Assembly: GCA_016720065.1 (NCBI GenBank)
Contig: JADJXY010000001.1
Location: 1-64,000, forward strand
Reading direction: 5' to 3'
Origin: Betaproteobacteria bacterium
GTDB taxonomy: Bacteria; Pseudomonadota; Gammaproteobacteria; Burkholderiales; Rhodocyclaceae
Length of the DNA: 64,000 bases
The translations under genes and the position numbers were made by a program. How positions within the stretch are numbered: position 1 is the stretch's first letter; every line of letters begins with the position of its first letter. This document shows, one piece after another, positions 34,578-43,162 of the stretch. The notes under the pieces are model-generated. The model worked only from the letters and a program-made list of their open reading frames with translations. It was not told the origin of the DNA and did not search any database.

Positions 34578-35906
34578 ATGACGCCCCAGGAAATCGTCCA
34601 CGAGCTGGACAAGCACATCGTCGGCCAGGGCAAGGCCAAGAAGGCGGTGGCCATCGCGCTGCGCAATCGCTGGCGCCGTTCCCAGGTGGCCGAGCCCCTG
34701 CGCCAGGAGATCACGCCGAAGAACATCCTGATGATCGGCCCCACCGGTGTGGGCAAGACCGAGATTGCCCGGCGCCTGGCCCGCCTGGCCAACGCTCCCT
34801 TCATCAAGATCGAGGCGACGAAGTTCACCGAAGTGGGCTATGTCGGGCGGGATGTGGACACGATCATCCGCGATTTGGTGGAGATCGCCATCAAGAGCCA
34901 GCGCGAGCGCGCCATGCAGAGCGTGCGCGCCCGGGCCGAGAATGCCGCCGAGGATCGTATTCTCGACACCCTTCTGCCTCCGGCCCGCAGCCCAGGCTTT
35001 TTCGCCGAAGGTAGCGGGCAGACGGAGGATAACGCCACCCGCCAGAAATTCCGCAAGAGGCTGCGGGAGGGGGAACTGGACGACAAGGAAATCGACATCG
35101 AAGTGGCGGCGCCGTCCATGCAGGCCGAAATCTTTGCGCCCCCCGGCATGGAAGAACTGACCCAACAGATCCAGGGCATGTTCCAGAACATGGGTGGCGG
35201 ACGCAAGAAGAGCCGCAAGCTGAAGATCAAGGAGGCGCTCAAGCTGATCGTCGACGAGGAGGCGGCCCGTCTGGTGAATGACGAGGAGGTCAAGCTGGAG
35301 GCGGTGAAAAACGTGGAACAGAACGGTATCGTCTTCCTCGACGAGATCGACAAGATCGCCAGCCGCTCCGAAGCTCACGGCGCCGAGGTCTCCCGCCAGG
35401 GGGTGCAGCGGGATCTGCTGCCCCTGGTCGAAGGCACCACGATATCGACCAAGTACGGCATGATCCGTACCGATCACGTGCTGTTCATCGCGTCCGGCGC
35501 TTTTCATCTGGCCAAGCCTTCGGACCTCATTCCCGAATTGCAGGGCCGCTTTCCCATCCGCGTCGAGCTGGATTCCCTGTCGGTGGCCGATTTCGAGCGC
35601 ATCCTGACCCAGACCGACGCCTGCCTCACGCGTCAGTACCAGGCGTTGCTGGCGACCGAGGGGGTGACGGTGGACTTTGCCCAATGCGGCATTCAGCGTC
35701 TGGCGGAAATCGCCTTCCAGGTGAATGAGAAGACCGAGAACATTGGCGCCCGACGCCTGTACACGGTGATGGAAAAACTGCTGGAAGAGGTTTCTTTCGC
35801 GGCGGGGAAGGCGGGATTGACCGAGGTGAAGGTGGACGCGGCCTACGTCGATGGGCGCCTGGGCGACCTCGCCGGCGACGAGGATCTTTCCCGGTACGTT
35901 TTGTGA
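34578..35906 (+). CDS. hslU: HslU, ATPase subunit of the HslUV protease
   Basis: ATG at 34578 gives 442 residues ([20 protein letters not shown]). Walker A is [15 protein letters not shown] and Walker [11 protein letters not shown]; the pore loop is [13 protein letters not shown]. The I domain lies between about 110 and 235. The C-terminus, EDLSRYVL, matches the conserved tail that inserts into HslV. An alternative GTG start nine bases upstream is possible. The next gene overlaps its stop by four bases. Confidence 0.97.
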   Translation: MTPQEIVHELDKHIVGQGKAKKAVAIALRNRWRRSQVAEPLRQEITPKNILMIGPTGVGKTEIARRLARLANAPFIKIEATKFTEVGYVGRDVDTIIRDLVEIAIKSQRERAMQSVRARAENAAEDRILDTLLPPARSPGFFAEGSGQTEDNATRQKFRKRLREGELDDKEIDIEVAAPSMQAEIFAPPGMEELTQQIQGMFQNMGGGRKKSRKLKIKEALKLIVDEEAARLVNDEEVKLEAVKNVEQNGIVFLDEIDKIASRSEAHGAEVSRQGVQRDLLPLVEGTTISTKYGMIRTDHVLFIASGAFHLAKPSDLIPELQGRFPIRVELDSLSVADFERILTQTDACLTRQYQALLATEGVTVDFAQCGIQRLAEIAFQVNEKTENIGARRLYTVMEKLLEEVSFAAGKAGLTEVKVDAAYVDGRLGDLAGDEDLSRYVL

Positions 35907-36796
35907 CGGAGGAGGGCGGCCTGCTGCTGCGCATCGTCGCCATCCTCTTTCCCATCTTTGGCATCGTCGCGGCGGGGTTTTTTTACGCCCGGCGCCACAA
36001 GCCGGAAATGGCGGTGGCCAACCGCCTCAATATGGACGTCTTCGTGCCGGCACTGGTCTTTGCCGCCATGGCGGGCAAGTCCTTCGACCTGGCGGCCTTC
36101 GGCCCCCTGGCCCTGGCGGCGCTGCTGGTCCTGCTCGCTTGCGGACTCGTGGCCTGGCCGGTGGCCCGGCTGCTGGATGTTCCGGCCAAGACCTTCGTGC
36201 CGCCCATGCTGTTCAATAACTCCGGCAACATCGGCTTGCCGCTGGCTGTGCTGGCCTGGGGCGAAAACGCCCTGGCGGCGGCGGTGATCCTCTTCATGGT
36301 GGAAAACACCCTGCACTTCACCCTGGGGGCGCGGCTCCTCGACCCCCGGGCGCGGCTGCTCACTCTCTGGCGCGTGCCGGTGGTGGCGGCCGCCTTCGCC
36401 GGCCTAGTGGTGGCGGCGTTCAAGATTCCGCTCTGGGCGCCGGCCGTCACCGCCATCAAGATGCTGGGGGACGTGTCGGTACCACTGCTCCTCTTTTCCC
36501 TGGGCGTGCGCATGACCGATGTGTCCCTGGGGGACTGGAAGGTCTCGCTGCTGGGGGCCTTCGCCCGGCCCCTGCTGGGCATGGCCGTGGCCTGGGGCGT
36601 CGTCCAGGCCCTGGGCATCGAGGGCCAGCAGGCGGCCATGCTCATCGTCTTCGGTTCCCTGCCGCCGGCGGTGCTCAACTTCCTTTTCGCCGAGCGCTAC
36701 AAGCAGGAGCCCCAGCGGGTCGCGTCCATCGTGCTGGTGGGCAATCTGGCGGCCCTGATCTTCCTGCCTCTGTCGCTGGCGTTGGTGCTCAGCTGA
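35903..36796 (+). CDS. AEC-family transporter
   Basis: GTG start overlapping the hslU stop; 297 residues with about ten TM segments. [20 protein letters not shown] at the start, [20 protein letters not shown] in the middle (the conserved N-S-x-N-x-G-x-P motif) and [20 protein letters not shown] near the end are typical of the auxin efflux carrier family. Bacterial members export or exchange organic acids such as malate. The substrate cannot be told here. Confidence 0.88.
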   Translation: MTEEGGLLLRIVAILFPIFGIVAAGFFYARRHKPEMAVANRLNMDVFVPALVFAAMAGKSFDLAAFGPLALAALLVLLACGLVAWPVARLLDVPAKTFVPPMLFNNSGNIGLPLAVLAWGENALAAAVILFMVENTLHFTLGARLLDPRARLLTLWRVPVVAAAFAGLVVAAFKIPLWAPAVTAIKMLGDVSVPLLLFSLGVRMTDVSLGDWKVSLLGAFARPLLGMAVAWGVVQALGIEGQQAAMLIVFGSLPPAVLNFLFAERYKQEPQRVASIVLVGNLAALIFLPLSLALVLS

Positions 36797-37157
36797 GACG
36801 CCCCAACTGGCGGCGGTCGCGCTTGGTGGGGCGTCCGTGGCGTTCCGCTGCGGGGTCCGCGATCAGGCGGCGGGATTCCCGGGCGGCCTGCCGGGCGGCC
36901 AGGCTGGCCGGGGCTTCTTCATAGAGCTGCCGGGCTTCCGCGGCCGGGCCGCGGCGGTCGGAGAGGGCGCGCACCGTGAGCTCCCAGGATTCCGCGGCAG
37001 TGACGGTGAGGATGTCGCCGACCCGCAGTTCCCGCGCGGGTTTCACTCGCTGGCCGTTCACGTGGACCTTGCCGCCATCGACGGCATCGGTGGCGAGACT
37101 GCGGGTCTTGTAAAAGCGCGCCGCCCATAACCACTTGTCGATGCGCAGTCCGCCCAC
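36789..37157 (-). CDS. hslR: S4-domain RNA-binding heat-shock protein Hsp15
   Basis: The protein has 122 residues. The S4 domain covers RIDKWLWAARFYKTRSLATD, then GGKVHVNGQRVKPARELRVG. The C-terminal tail is basic with ARESRRLIADPAAERHGRPT. Hsp15 binds free 50S subunits that carry a stuck nascent chain. The stop overlaps the convergent AEC gene by 8 bases. It is just downstream of the RND permease on the same strand. Confidence 0.9.
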   Translation of the reverse strand: MGGLRIDKWLWAARFYKTRSLATDAVDGGKVHVNGQRVKPARELRVGDILTVTAAESWELTVRALSDRRGPAAEARQLYEEAPASLAARQAARESRRLIADPAAERHGRPTKRDRRQLGRLS

Positions 37158-37160
37158 GGC

Positions 37161-40100
37161 TCACTCGGCGCTGGGAGCAGTCGCTTGCCGCCGGTGCCGG
37201 GCGAGGAAGTTTTCCACCAGGGAATAGACCGCGGGAACCACCACCAGGGTGAGCAGGGTCGAGGACACCATGCCGCCGATGACCGCAATGGACAGGGGTT
37301 GATTGGTCTCAGACCCCGCCCCCAGGCCCAGGGCGGCCGGGGTGAGGGCCAGGATGACGGTGGCCGAGGTCATGAGTACGGGGCGCATGCGGATGGGGCA
37401 GGCGTCGGACAGGGCTTCGTCCACCCCCATGCCCCCGGCCCGCCGCTGGTTGGCGAGGTCCACCAGCAGGATGGAATTTTTGGCCACCAGGCCGATCAGG
37501 AGCACCAGGCCGATCATGGAATAGATGTTGAGCGTCTGGCCGGTGGCCCACAGGGCGGCAATGCCGCCGATGATGGCGAGGGGCTGCGCCAGCATGACGA
37601 TGAGGGGTTGCAGGAAGGAATTGAACTGGCTGGCCAGGACCATGTAGAGCAGAACCAGGGCCAGGGTGAAGGCGAAGGCCATGTATTGGGTGGTCTTGCC
37701 GAATTCCTCGGCCTGGCCGATGAGCTTGATCTGGTAGCCGGGGGGCAGGTCGGCGGCCTGGGTCCGGATGCGCTTGACCGCTTCTCCCAAGGGCAGGGTC
37801 GGGGTGGCGAAGAAGGTGGCGGCGTACTGGAGATCGAAGCGGCCGATGACGGCGGGGCCCAGGGTTTCCTTGAAGCTCGCCACGGCATCGAGGCGGATCA
37901 TCTTGCCCTCCGGATTGCGCAGCCAGATCTTGGCCAGGTCGGAGGGCTGGGTGAATTCGCCGTCGCGGGCCTTGACCCGGACGTCGTAGCGCTGGCCGTC
38001 GCCGGGATCGTCGTTGTATTTGCCGATATCGACTCCACCGGTGAGCATGTTGATGGCCAGGGCGACATCGCGGGAGCTGAGGCCGGCGGCGGCGATGCGC
38101 AGGCGGTCGGGCTCGAAGACCAGTTGCGGCAGGTCGAGTTGCAAATCGGTATCGATGCGCCCCAGGCCGGGTTCGGTCGCGAGCTTTTGCAGCAGGTCCT
38201 TCGAGAGGCGCGCCACTTCGTTGAGGTTTTCCCCGGCCAGGACGAATTGCAGGGGCTCGCCGCGCTGGCCCTGCACCATGGGATAGGGGGCGGCGAAGGC
38301 GCGGGCGCCGGGAATTTCGGCCAGTTCGCGCCGCAGGATGGGCAGGAGTTCCTGCTGCGAGATGCTGCGCTGATCACGGGGCGCCATGCGCGCCACCACC
38401 AGGCCCTGATTGACCTGCCCCGCGCTGCCCAGACCGATGAGGGCGAATTCGGTGACGATTTCCGGGTGCCTGGCCAGGGTTTCCTCCACCGCCCGCAGGC
38501 GGGTGTCGGTGTAATCGATGGATGAACCCAGGGGCGTGCGCAGGTTGACCAGGAAGCGTCCCTCGTCCTGTTCCGGCGCGAAGGTCTTGCCGACATTGGC
38601 GAAGAAAAAGGCGCTCGACCCAACGGCGGCGATGGTGAGCAAGACGACCTTCCAGCGGTGGCGCAGCGCCCAGGCCAGCAGGCGACGGTAGAAGGCTTCG
38701 AGCCAGGCGAAGCCGCGGGCGATGAGTGCCGGAAGCCCGCGGCGGACGTGGCCCTTTTCCCGTACCGTGAGGAAGCGGGAGCACAGCATGGGGGTGAGGG
38801 TGAGGGAAACGAAGAGGGATACGAGGACGCCGAAGGTGACGACGACGGCGAAGGAACGGAAGAACTGGCCGATGATGCCGCTCATGAAAATGACCGGGGC
38901 GAAGATCGACACCAGGGCCAGGGTGGCGGCCAGGACGGCGAAGAAGACTTCGTTGGCGCCGTTGATGGCAGCGGAAACCGGGTCGGGGTCGAGTTCCTCC
39001 CGGTGGCGGAAGATGTTTTCCAGCACCACGATGGCGTCGTCCACCACCACGCCGATGAGGAGCAGGAGACCGAGCAGGGTGAGGGAATTGAGCGTGTAGC
39101 CGGCGAAATAGATGACCGCCACAGCCCCCATGAGGGAGACCGGGATGGCCAGGGCGATGATGAGGGTCGAACGGACCGAGAGGAGGAAGATCCAGACCAC
39201 CAGGGCAGCCAGCAGAGTGCCTTCGAGCAGGTGCTCCTTGAGGGCGTCGATGATTTCCAGGATGAAGATGGCGTCGTTGGAAACCACATGCAGTTCGAGT
39301 CCCGGCGGAAGCTGGGGGCGCAGTTCCTTGTCCAGGCGCTCCTTCACCCGGTCGATGATGGCGACGGTGTTGGTGTTGGTGACCTTGACGATGCCCAGGC
39401 CTATGGTCATCTTGCCGTTGAAGCGGGCCAACTGGCGGTAGTCGGAAAGGCCATCGACCAGATCGGCGACATCGCCCAGGCGCACCGGCGCGCCACCCTT
39501 CCACGCCACCACCAGGCTGCCCAGGCGCTCGACGCTGTGGAACTCGAGGTCGAGCTTGACCAGGCTTTCGGTCTTTTGCCCGACGACGAACCCGCCGGCC
39601 ATCTGGACGTGCTCCTTGTCCAGCGCGGCGGCGATATCCTGGGCCGTCACGCCCAGGGCCGCCATGCGCTCCGGGTGCAGTTCCACCCGGATGGTGCGGT
39701 CGCGGCGCCCGCCGAGGCGCACTTCGCCCACGCCATCGATGGTCTCCAGGCGCTTCTTGAGCACGTTGAGGGCGTACTGGTTCAACTGCTGCTGGGTGCG
39801 GTCCCCCTGCAAGGCGAGCCACATGATGGGCTGGGCGTTGGTCTCGACCTTGGCGACCACCGGCGGGTCCACGTCATCGGGCAGGCGGCGCAGCACTTGA
39901 TTGACCTTGGCCTGGATCTCGTTGAACGCGACGTCGATCTTCTTCTCCAGCCCGAAGGTGATGCCGATGACCGAGACGCCGGGCGAGGAGGTGGACTGGA
40001 TGTGCTCGATGCCCGGAGTGGAATTGACCGCGCTCTCGATGATGTTGGTGATCGAGGCATCGACGATTTCCGGATTGGCGCCGCGCAGGGCCGTGGTGAC

Positions 40101-40238
40101 GGAAACGACGGGAAATTCGATGTAGGGATAGCGGTCCATCCCGATGCGGCCGTAGCTGATGAGACCGAAGAGGACCAGCACGGCGCTGACCATCCACGCC
40201 AGGACGTGGCGCTTGATGGAAAGTTCGGGCAGGGTCAT
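37161..40238 (-). CDS. RND efflux pump inner-membrane permease (HAE-1 type)
   Basis: The protein has 1,025 residues with twelve expected TM helices and two large periplasmic loops. The N-terminus is LPELSIKRHVLAWMVSAVLV. TM4 carries the proton-relay pair in GVVVDDAIVVLENIF, and TM10 the lysine in LVAKNSILLVDLANQRR. GSSIDYTDTRL and PYPMVQGQRGEPLQF lie in the porter domain. It pumps drugs or other amphipathic compounds together with the adaptor gene, which overlaps its start (ATGA), and an outer-membrane channel encoded elsewhere. No dedicated regulator lies next to it. Confidence 0.94.
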   Translation of the reverse strand: MTLPELSIKRHVLAWMVSAVLVLFGLISYGRIGMDRYPYIEFPVVSVTTALRGANPEIVDASITNIIESAVNSTPGIEHIQSTSSPGVSVIGITFGLEKKIDVAFNEIQAKVNQVLRRLPDDVDPPVVAKVETNAQPIMWLALQGDRTQQQLNQYALNVLKKRLETIDGVGEVRLGGRRDRTIRVELHPERMAALGVTAQDIAAALDKEHVQMAGGFVVGQKTESLVKLDLEFHSVERLGSLVVAWKGGAPVRLGDVADLVDGLSDYRQLARFNGKMTIGLGIVKVTNTNTVAIIDRVKERLDKELRPQLPPGLELHVVSNDAIFILEIIDALKEHLLEGTLLAALVVWIFLLSVRSTLIIALAIPVSLMGAVAVIYFAGYTLNSLTLLGLLLLIGVVVDDAIVVLENIFRHREELDPDPVSAAINGANEVFFAVLAATLALVSIFAPVIFMSGIIGQFFRSFAVVVTFGVLVSLFVSLTLTPMLCSRFLTVREKGHVRRGLPALIARGFAWLEAFYRRLLAWALRHRWKVVLLTIAAVGSSAFFFANVGKTFAPEQDEGRFLVNLRTPLGSSIDYTDTRLRAVEETLARHPEIVTEFALIGLGSAGQVNQGLVVARMAPRDQRSISQQELLPILRRELAEIPGARAFAAPYPMVQGQRGEPLQFVLAGENLNEVARLSKDLLQKLATEPGLGRIDTDLQLDLPQLVFEPDRLRIAAAGLSSRDVALAINMLTGGVDIGKYNDDPGDGQRYDVRVKARDGEFTQPSDLAKIWLRNPEGKMIRLDAVASFKETLGPAVIGRFDLQYAATFFATPTLPLGEAVKRIRTQAADLPPGYQIKLIGQAEEFGKTTQYMAFAFTLALVLLYMVLASQFNSFLQPLIVMLAQPLAIIGGIAALWATGQTLNIYSMIGLVLLIGLVAKNSILLVDLANQRRAGGMGVDEALSDACPIRMRPVLMTSATVILALTPAALGLGAGSETNQPLSIAVIGGMVSSTLLTLVVVPAVYSLVENFLARHRRQATAPSAE

Positions 40239-41329
40239 TGGGGTTTGGACGAGGCGGGGGCTGCCGCCGGGGCGCCTTTGACCGTGATGGGGGCATCCTG
40301 GGTGAGGAAGCCGGCGCCGTCCAGGGCCACGCGCTCGCCTCCCTTCAGGCCGTCGAGGATTTCCACCAGACCCCCCTCCTTGCCGCCGGTGCGGACGATC
40401 TGCTGGCGGACCTTGCTCCCTTCCACGACATAGACGACCTTGCCTGCCGGACGCAGGACCACCGATTGTTCCGGCACCATGAGGGCGCCTTCGCGGGCGC
40501 CGGTGATGACCGTGGCGTTCACCGATCCCCCTCCCCGCAGGGCGCCGGGATTGTCGATGCGGGCGATGACTTCGATGGCACGGCTGCCTTCGAGCAGCGT
40601 CGGACGGATGTCCTCGATGGCGCCCTCGACGGGGGAATCGGGCGCCATGGGACTGAGCAGGCGTACCGGCTGCCCGATGCGCAGGCGGGGGCCGGCGCTT
40701 TCCGGGAAGGGCAGGTTGGCGCGCAGGCGGGCGTTGGAGATGAGGCGGAACACCGGGTCGCCGACCTTGACGTAGTCGCCCAGGCTGACGATCTGAACCT
40801 CGACGTTGCCGTCGAAGGGGGCGATGACTTCGGTACGCCCCAGACCGTGGCGGGAAATCTCGCTGCGGGCCTGGGCGGCGGCGAGTTGGCTGCGCAAGGC
40901 ATCCCGCTGGGCGGTCACGTCGTCGAGGGCGTTGCGGGAGATGAAATTGCGCTCGACCAGTTCCTTCTGGCGCGTGACCAGGCGTTCCTGCTGGCCCAGA
41001 AGGGCCTCCAGGCGGGCGACCTCGGCCCGGTCGGCGGCGGCCTGCTGGGTGGCGTCCAGGGGGTCGATGCGGGCCATGACCTGCCCCTTCTTTACGGGCT
41101 GCCCGCCGTGCACGTGGACGGCGACGATGCGGCCTGCGATCTCCGCGCCTACCTTGGGGTCGAGGACGGCTTCCAGGGAACCCAGGGTGCGCTCGACCAC
41201 TTCGAAACGAGCCGGCTGGACCTGGACGACAGTGATCAGAGTGGGAGGCGGGCCCTTCTTCTCGGGTGCCTTTTCGCTACAGGCAGTGACGGCCAGCGCC
41301 GCCAGAAGGAGGGCCGGCCAGGGTTTCAT
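40235..41329 (-). CDS. RND efflux periplasmic adaptor lipoprotein
   Basis: The protein has 364 residues. The lipobox LAVTAC after a short hydrophobic stretch indicates a lipid-anchored protein. The barrel-lipoyl-hairpin layout is seen: GAEIAGRIVAVHVHGGQPVK (first lipoyl half), a long hairpin (LEALLGQQERLVTRQKELVE), GRTEVIAPFDGNVEVQ (second half), then beta-barrel strands. It connects the RND permease to an outer-membrane channel. The stop overlaps the permease start, and its start overlaps the lysA stop. Confidence 0.92.
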   Translation of the reverse strand: MKPWPALLLAALAVTACSEKAPEKKGPPPTLITVVQVQPARFEVVERTLGSLEAVLDPKVGAEIAGRIVAVHVHGGQPVKKGQVMARIDPLDATQQAAADRAEVARLEALLGQQERLVTRQKELVERNFISRNALDDVTAQRDALRSQLAAAQARSEISRHGLGRTEVIAPFDGNVEVQIVSLGDYVKVGDPVFRLISNARLRANLPFPESAGPRLRIGQPVRLLSPMAPDSPVEGAIEDIRPTLLEGSRAIEVIARIDNPGALRGGGSVNATVITGAREGALMVPEQSVVLRPAGKVVYVVEGSKVRQQIVRTGGKEGGLVEILDGLKGGERVALDGAGFLTQDAPITVKGAPAAAPASSKPQ

Positions 41330-42588
41330 CGCGGCAGGCAGGACTCGCCGGAGTAGAGTTCGGCGATGGTCTCCCGTCGCCGCACCAGATGGGTCTGCTC
41401 GCCGTCAACCAGGATCTCGGCGGCCCGGGGGCGGGTGTTGTAGTTGGAACTCATGGCCATGCCGTAGGCGCCGGCCGAGAGAACCGCCAGCAGGTCGCCG
41501 GGAGCCAGGGCCAGGGCCCGGTCCTGGCCGAGGAAGTCGCCGGTCTCGCAGACCGGCCCCACCACGTCCCAGGCGCGGGTTTCCCCTTCATGCTCCGCCA
41601 CCGGCACGATGTCGTGCCAGGCTTCGTACAGGGCGGGGCGCATGAGGTCGTTCATGGCGGCATCGACGATGGCGAAATTCTTCTCCTCGCCGGGCTTCAG
41701 GTATTCGACCCGGGTGAGCAGGACGCCGGCGTTGCCCACCAGGCGGCGCCCCGGTTCGAGGACCACCTGGAGCCCGCGGCCCGCGAGGCGGTCGAGAAGG
41801 GGCGTCAGGTAGGCGGCGACTGTGGGTTGCTCCTGCCCTTCCCGGTAGCGGATGCCGAGGCCGCCGCCCAGGTCGAGATGCCGAATGGTGATGCCGTCGG
41901 CCGCCAGCCGGTCGACCAGGGCGAGGATGCGGTCCAGGGCCTCGGTAAAAGGTGAGGGATCGAGCAACTGGGAACCGATGTGGCAGTCGATGCCGGTGAC
42001 TTCCAGATGGGGCAGGGCGGCGGCCCGGCGGTAGAGTGCGGTGGCCTGGTCGTAGGCGACGCCGAATTTCGCTTCCTTGAGGCCGGTGGAGATATAGGGG
42101 TGGGTCTTGGGATCCACGTCGGGATTGACGCGCAGGCTCACCGGGGCGCGTTTGGCCAGGGAGCCGGCCACGGCATTCAGGCGTTCGAGTTCGGCGGCGC
42201 TCTCGACGTTGAAACAGAAGATGCCGGCCTGGAGGGCCTGCCGCATTTCCTCGCCAGTTTTGCCGACACCGGAAAAGACGACTTTGCCCGGATCGGCGCC
42301 AGCGGCCAGAACCCGGGCCAGTTCACCGCCGGAAACGATGTCGAAGCCGGCGCCCAAACGGGCGAAGAGATTGAGGATGGCGAGATTGGAATTGGCCTTG
42401 ACGGCGTAGCAGACGAGAGCCCTGGCACCGGCGGGATGGGCGCCAAGCACCGCGGTGAATTCCCCCAGGGAGGCTTCCAGAGCCGCACGGGAATAGACGT
42501 AGGCCGGGGTGCCGAAGTGCTGGGCGATATGGGCAAGACTGACGGACTCGGCGTGGAGCACGCCGGCCTGGCGGGAGAAGGGGCTCAT
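41326..42588 (-). CDS. lysA: Diaminopimelate decarboxylase
   Basis: The protein has 420 residues. The pyridoxal-phosphate lysine is in CYAVKANSNLAILN, HIGSQLLD provides the histidine stacking on the cofactor, LDLGGGLGIRY the phosphate loop, and VCETGDFLGQDR the active-site C-x-x-G-D. It makes L-lysine from meso-diaminopimelate, the last step of lysine synthesis. It overlaps lptM by four bases, an arrangement common in proteobacteria, and the efflux genes follow with overlap. Confidence 0.96.
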   Translation of the reverse strand: MSPFSRQAGVLHAESVSLAHIAQHFGTPAYVYSRAALEASLGEFTAVLGAHPAGARALVCYAVKANSNLAILNLFARLGAGFDIVSGGELARVLAAGADPGKVVFSGVGKTGEEMRQALQAGIFCFNVESAAELERLNAVAGSLAKRAPVSLRVNPDVDPKTHPYISTGLKEAKFGVAYDQATALYRRAAALPHLEVTGIDCHIGSQLLDPSPFTEALDRILALVDRLAADGITIRHLDLGGGLGIRYREGQEQPTVAAYLTPLLDRLAGRGLQVVLEPGRRLVGNAGVLLTRVEYLKPGEEKNFAIVDAAMNDLMRPALYEAWHDIVPVAEHEGETRAWDVVGPVCETGDFLGQDRALALAPGDLLAVLSAGAYGMAMSSNYNTRPRAAEILVDGEQTHLVRRRETIAELYSGESCLPR

Positions 42589-42761
42589 CGGCTGGGGGAG
42601 GAGGTGTCCGTGTTAACATGGCCCCCCGCTTCCTGGCGGGCGGATGACTTGCCCAGAAGGGGATCAGGCGCTGGTCCGGGTGGCAGGGAGAGGGCGCCCT
42701 TGGTGCCGCAGCCCCCCAGGATCAGTCCGGAAAACAGCAGTGCCAGGGGGAGTCGGGACAT
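42585..42761 (-). CDS. lptM: LptM-like small lipoprotein
   Basis: ATG at 42761 gives 58 residues: MSRLPLALLFSGLILGGCGT, with the lipobox LGGC and the family motif C-G-x-K-G-x-L just after it. LptM (YifL) helps LptD adopt its correct disulphides during LPS translocon assembly. It lies between lysA and the divergent cyaY gene, as in many related genomes. The divergent spacer holds an inverted TGAC-N6-GTCA element near 42766-42779 of unknown relevance. Confidence 0.85.
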   Translation of the reverse strand: MSRLPLALLFSGLILGGCGTKGALSLPPGPAPDPLLGKSSARQEAGGHVNTDTSSPSR

Positions 42762-42804
42762 GTTAATGACGGATCGGTCAGTAATCGGGGGATGGTAGCA
42801 CATC

Positions 42805-43137
42805 ATGAACGACAGCGAATTCGAATCCCGTGCCGAGCAAGTGCTCGCAAGGCTGGAGGCCGCCCTGGAGGCATCTGGCGCAGACCTGGACTGGGAAAGG
42901 GCGGGGGGCGGCATCCTGGAAATCGAGTTTGCCGACGGCAGTCGCATGGTCGTCAATCGCCACGGCGCGGCCCGGGAAATGTGGGTGGCGGCGCGCTCGG
43001 GGGGCTTCCATTTTCGCTGGGATGGTCAGCGCTGGGTCGATACGCGCAGTGGCGCCGAATTGTTCGGGCGTTTGACGCAACTGGTGGGCGAGCAGGCCGG
43101 GGTGCCGGTGAGGATTGCGGTTGAGGATTGCGGTTGA
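42805..43137 (+). CDS. cyaY: Frataxin-like iron protein CyaY
   Basis: The protein has 110 residues. The first helix is acidic (MNDSEFESRAEQVLARLEAA), the sheet includes GGGILEIEFADGSRMVVNRH, and the conserved REMWVAARSGGFHFRWDGQR and WVDTRSGAELF follow. CyaY binds iron and tunes Fe-S cluster assembly by IscS. Confidence 0.95.
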   Translation: MNDSEFESRAEQVLARLEAALEASGADLDWERAGGGILEIEFADGSRMVVNRHGAAREMWVAARSGGFHFRWDGQRWVDTRSGAELFGRLTQLVGEQAGVPVRIAVEDCG

Positions 43138-43162
43138 GGGGGCCGGTGAAGGCGTCGTAGCC

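Noticed and set aside
38658..40433. 591-codon plus-strand frame opposite the RND permease
   Set aside because: Complement of a clear RND permease; composition (many G, D, H, Q) is typical of antisense frames.
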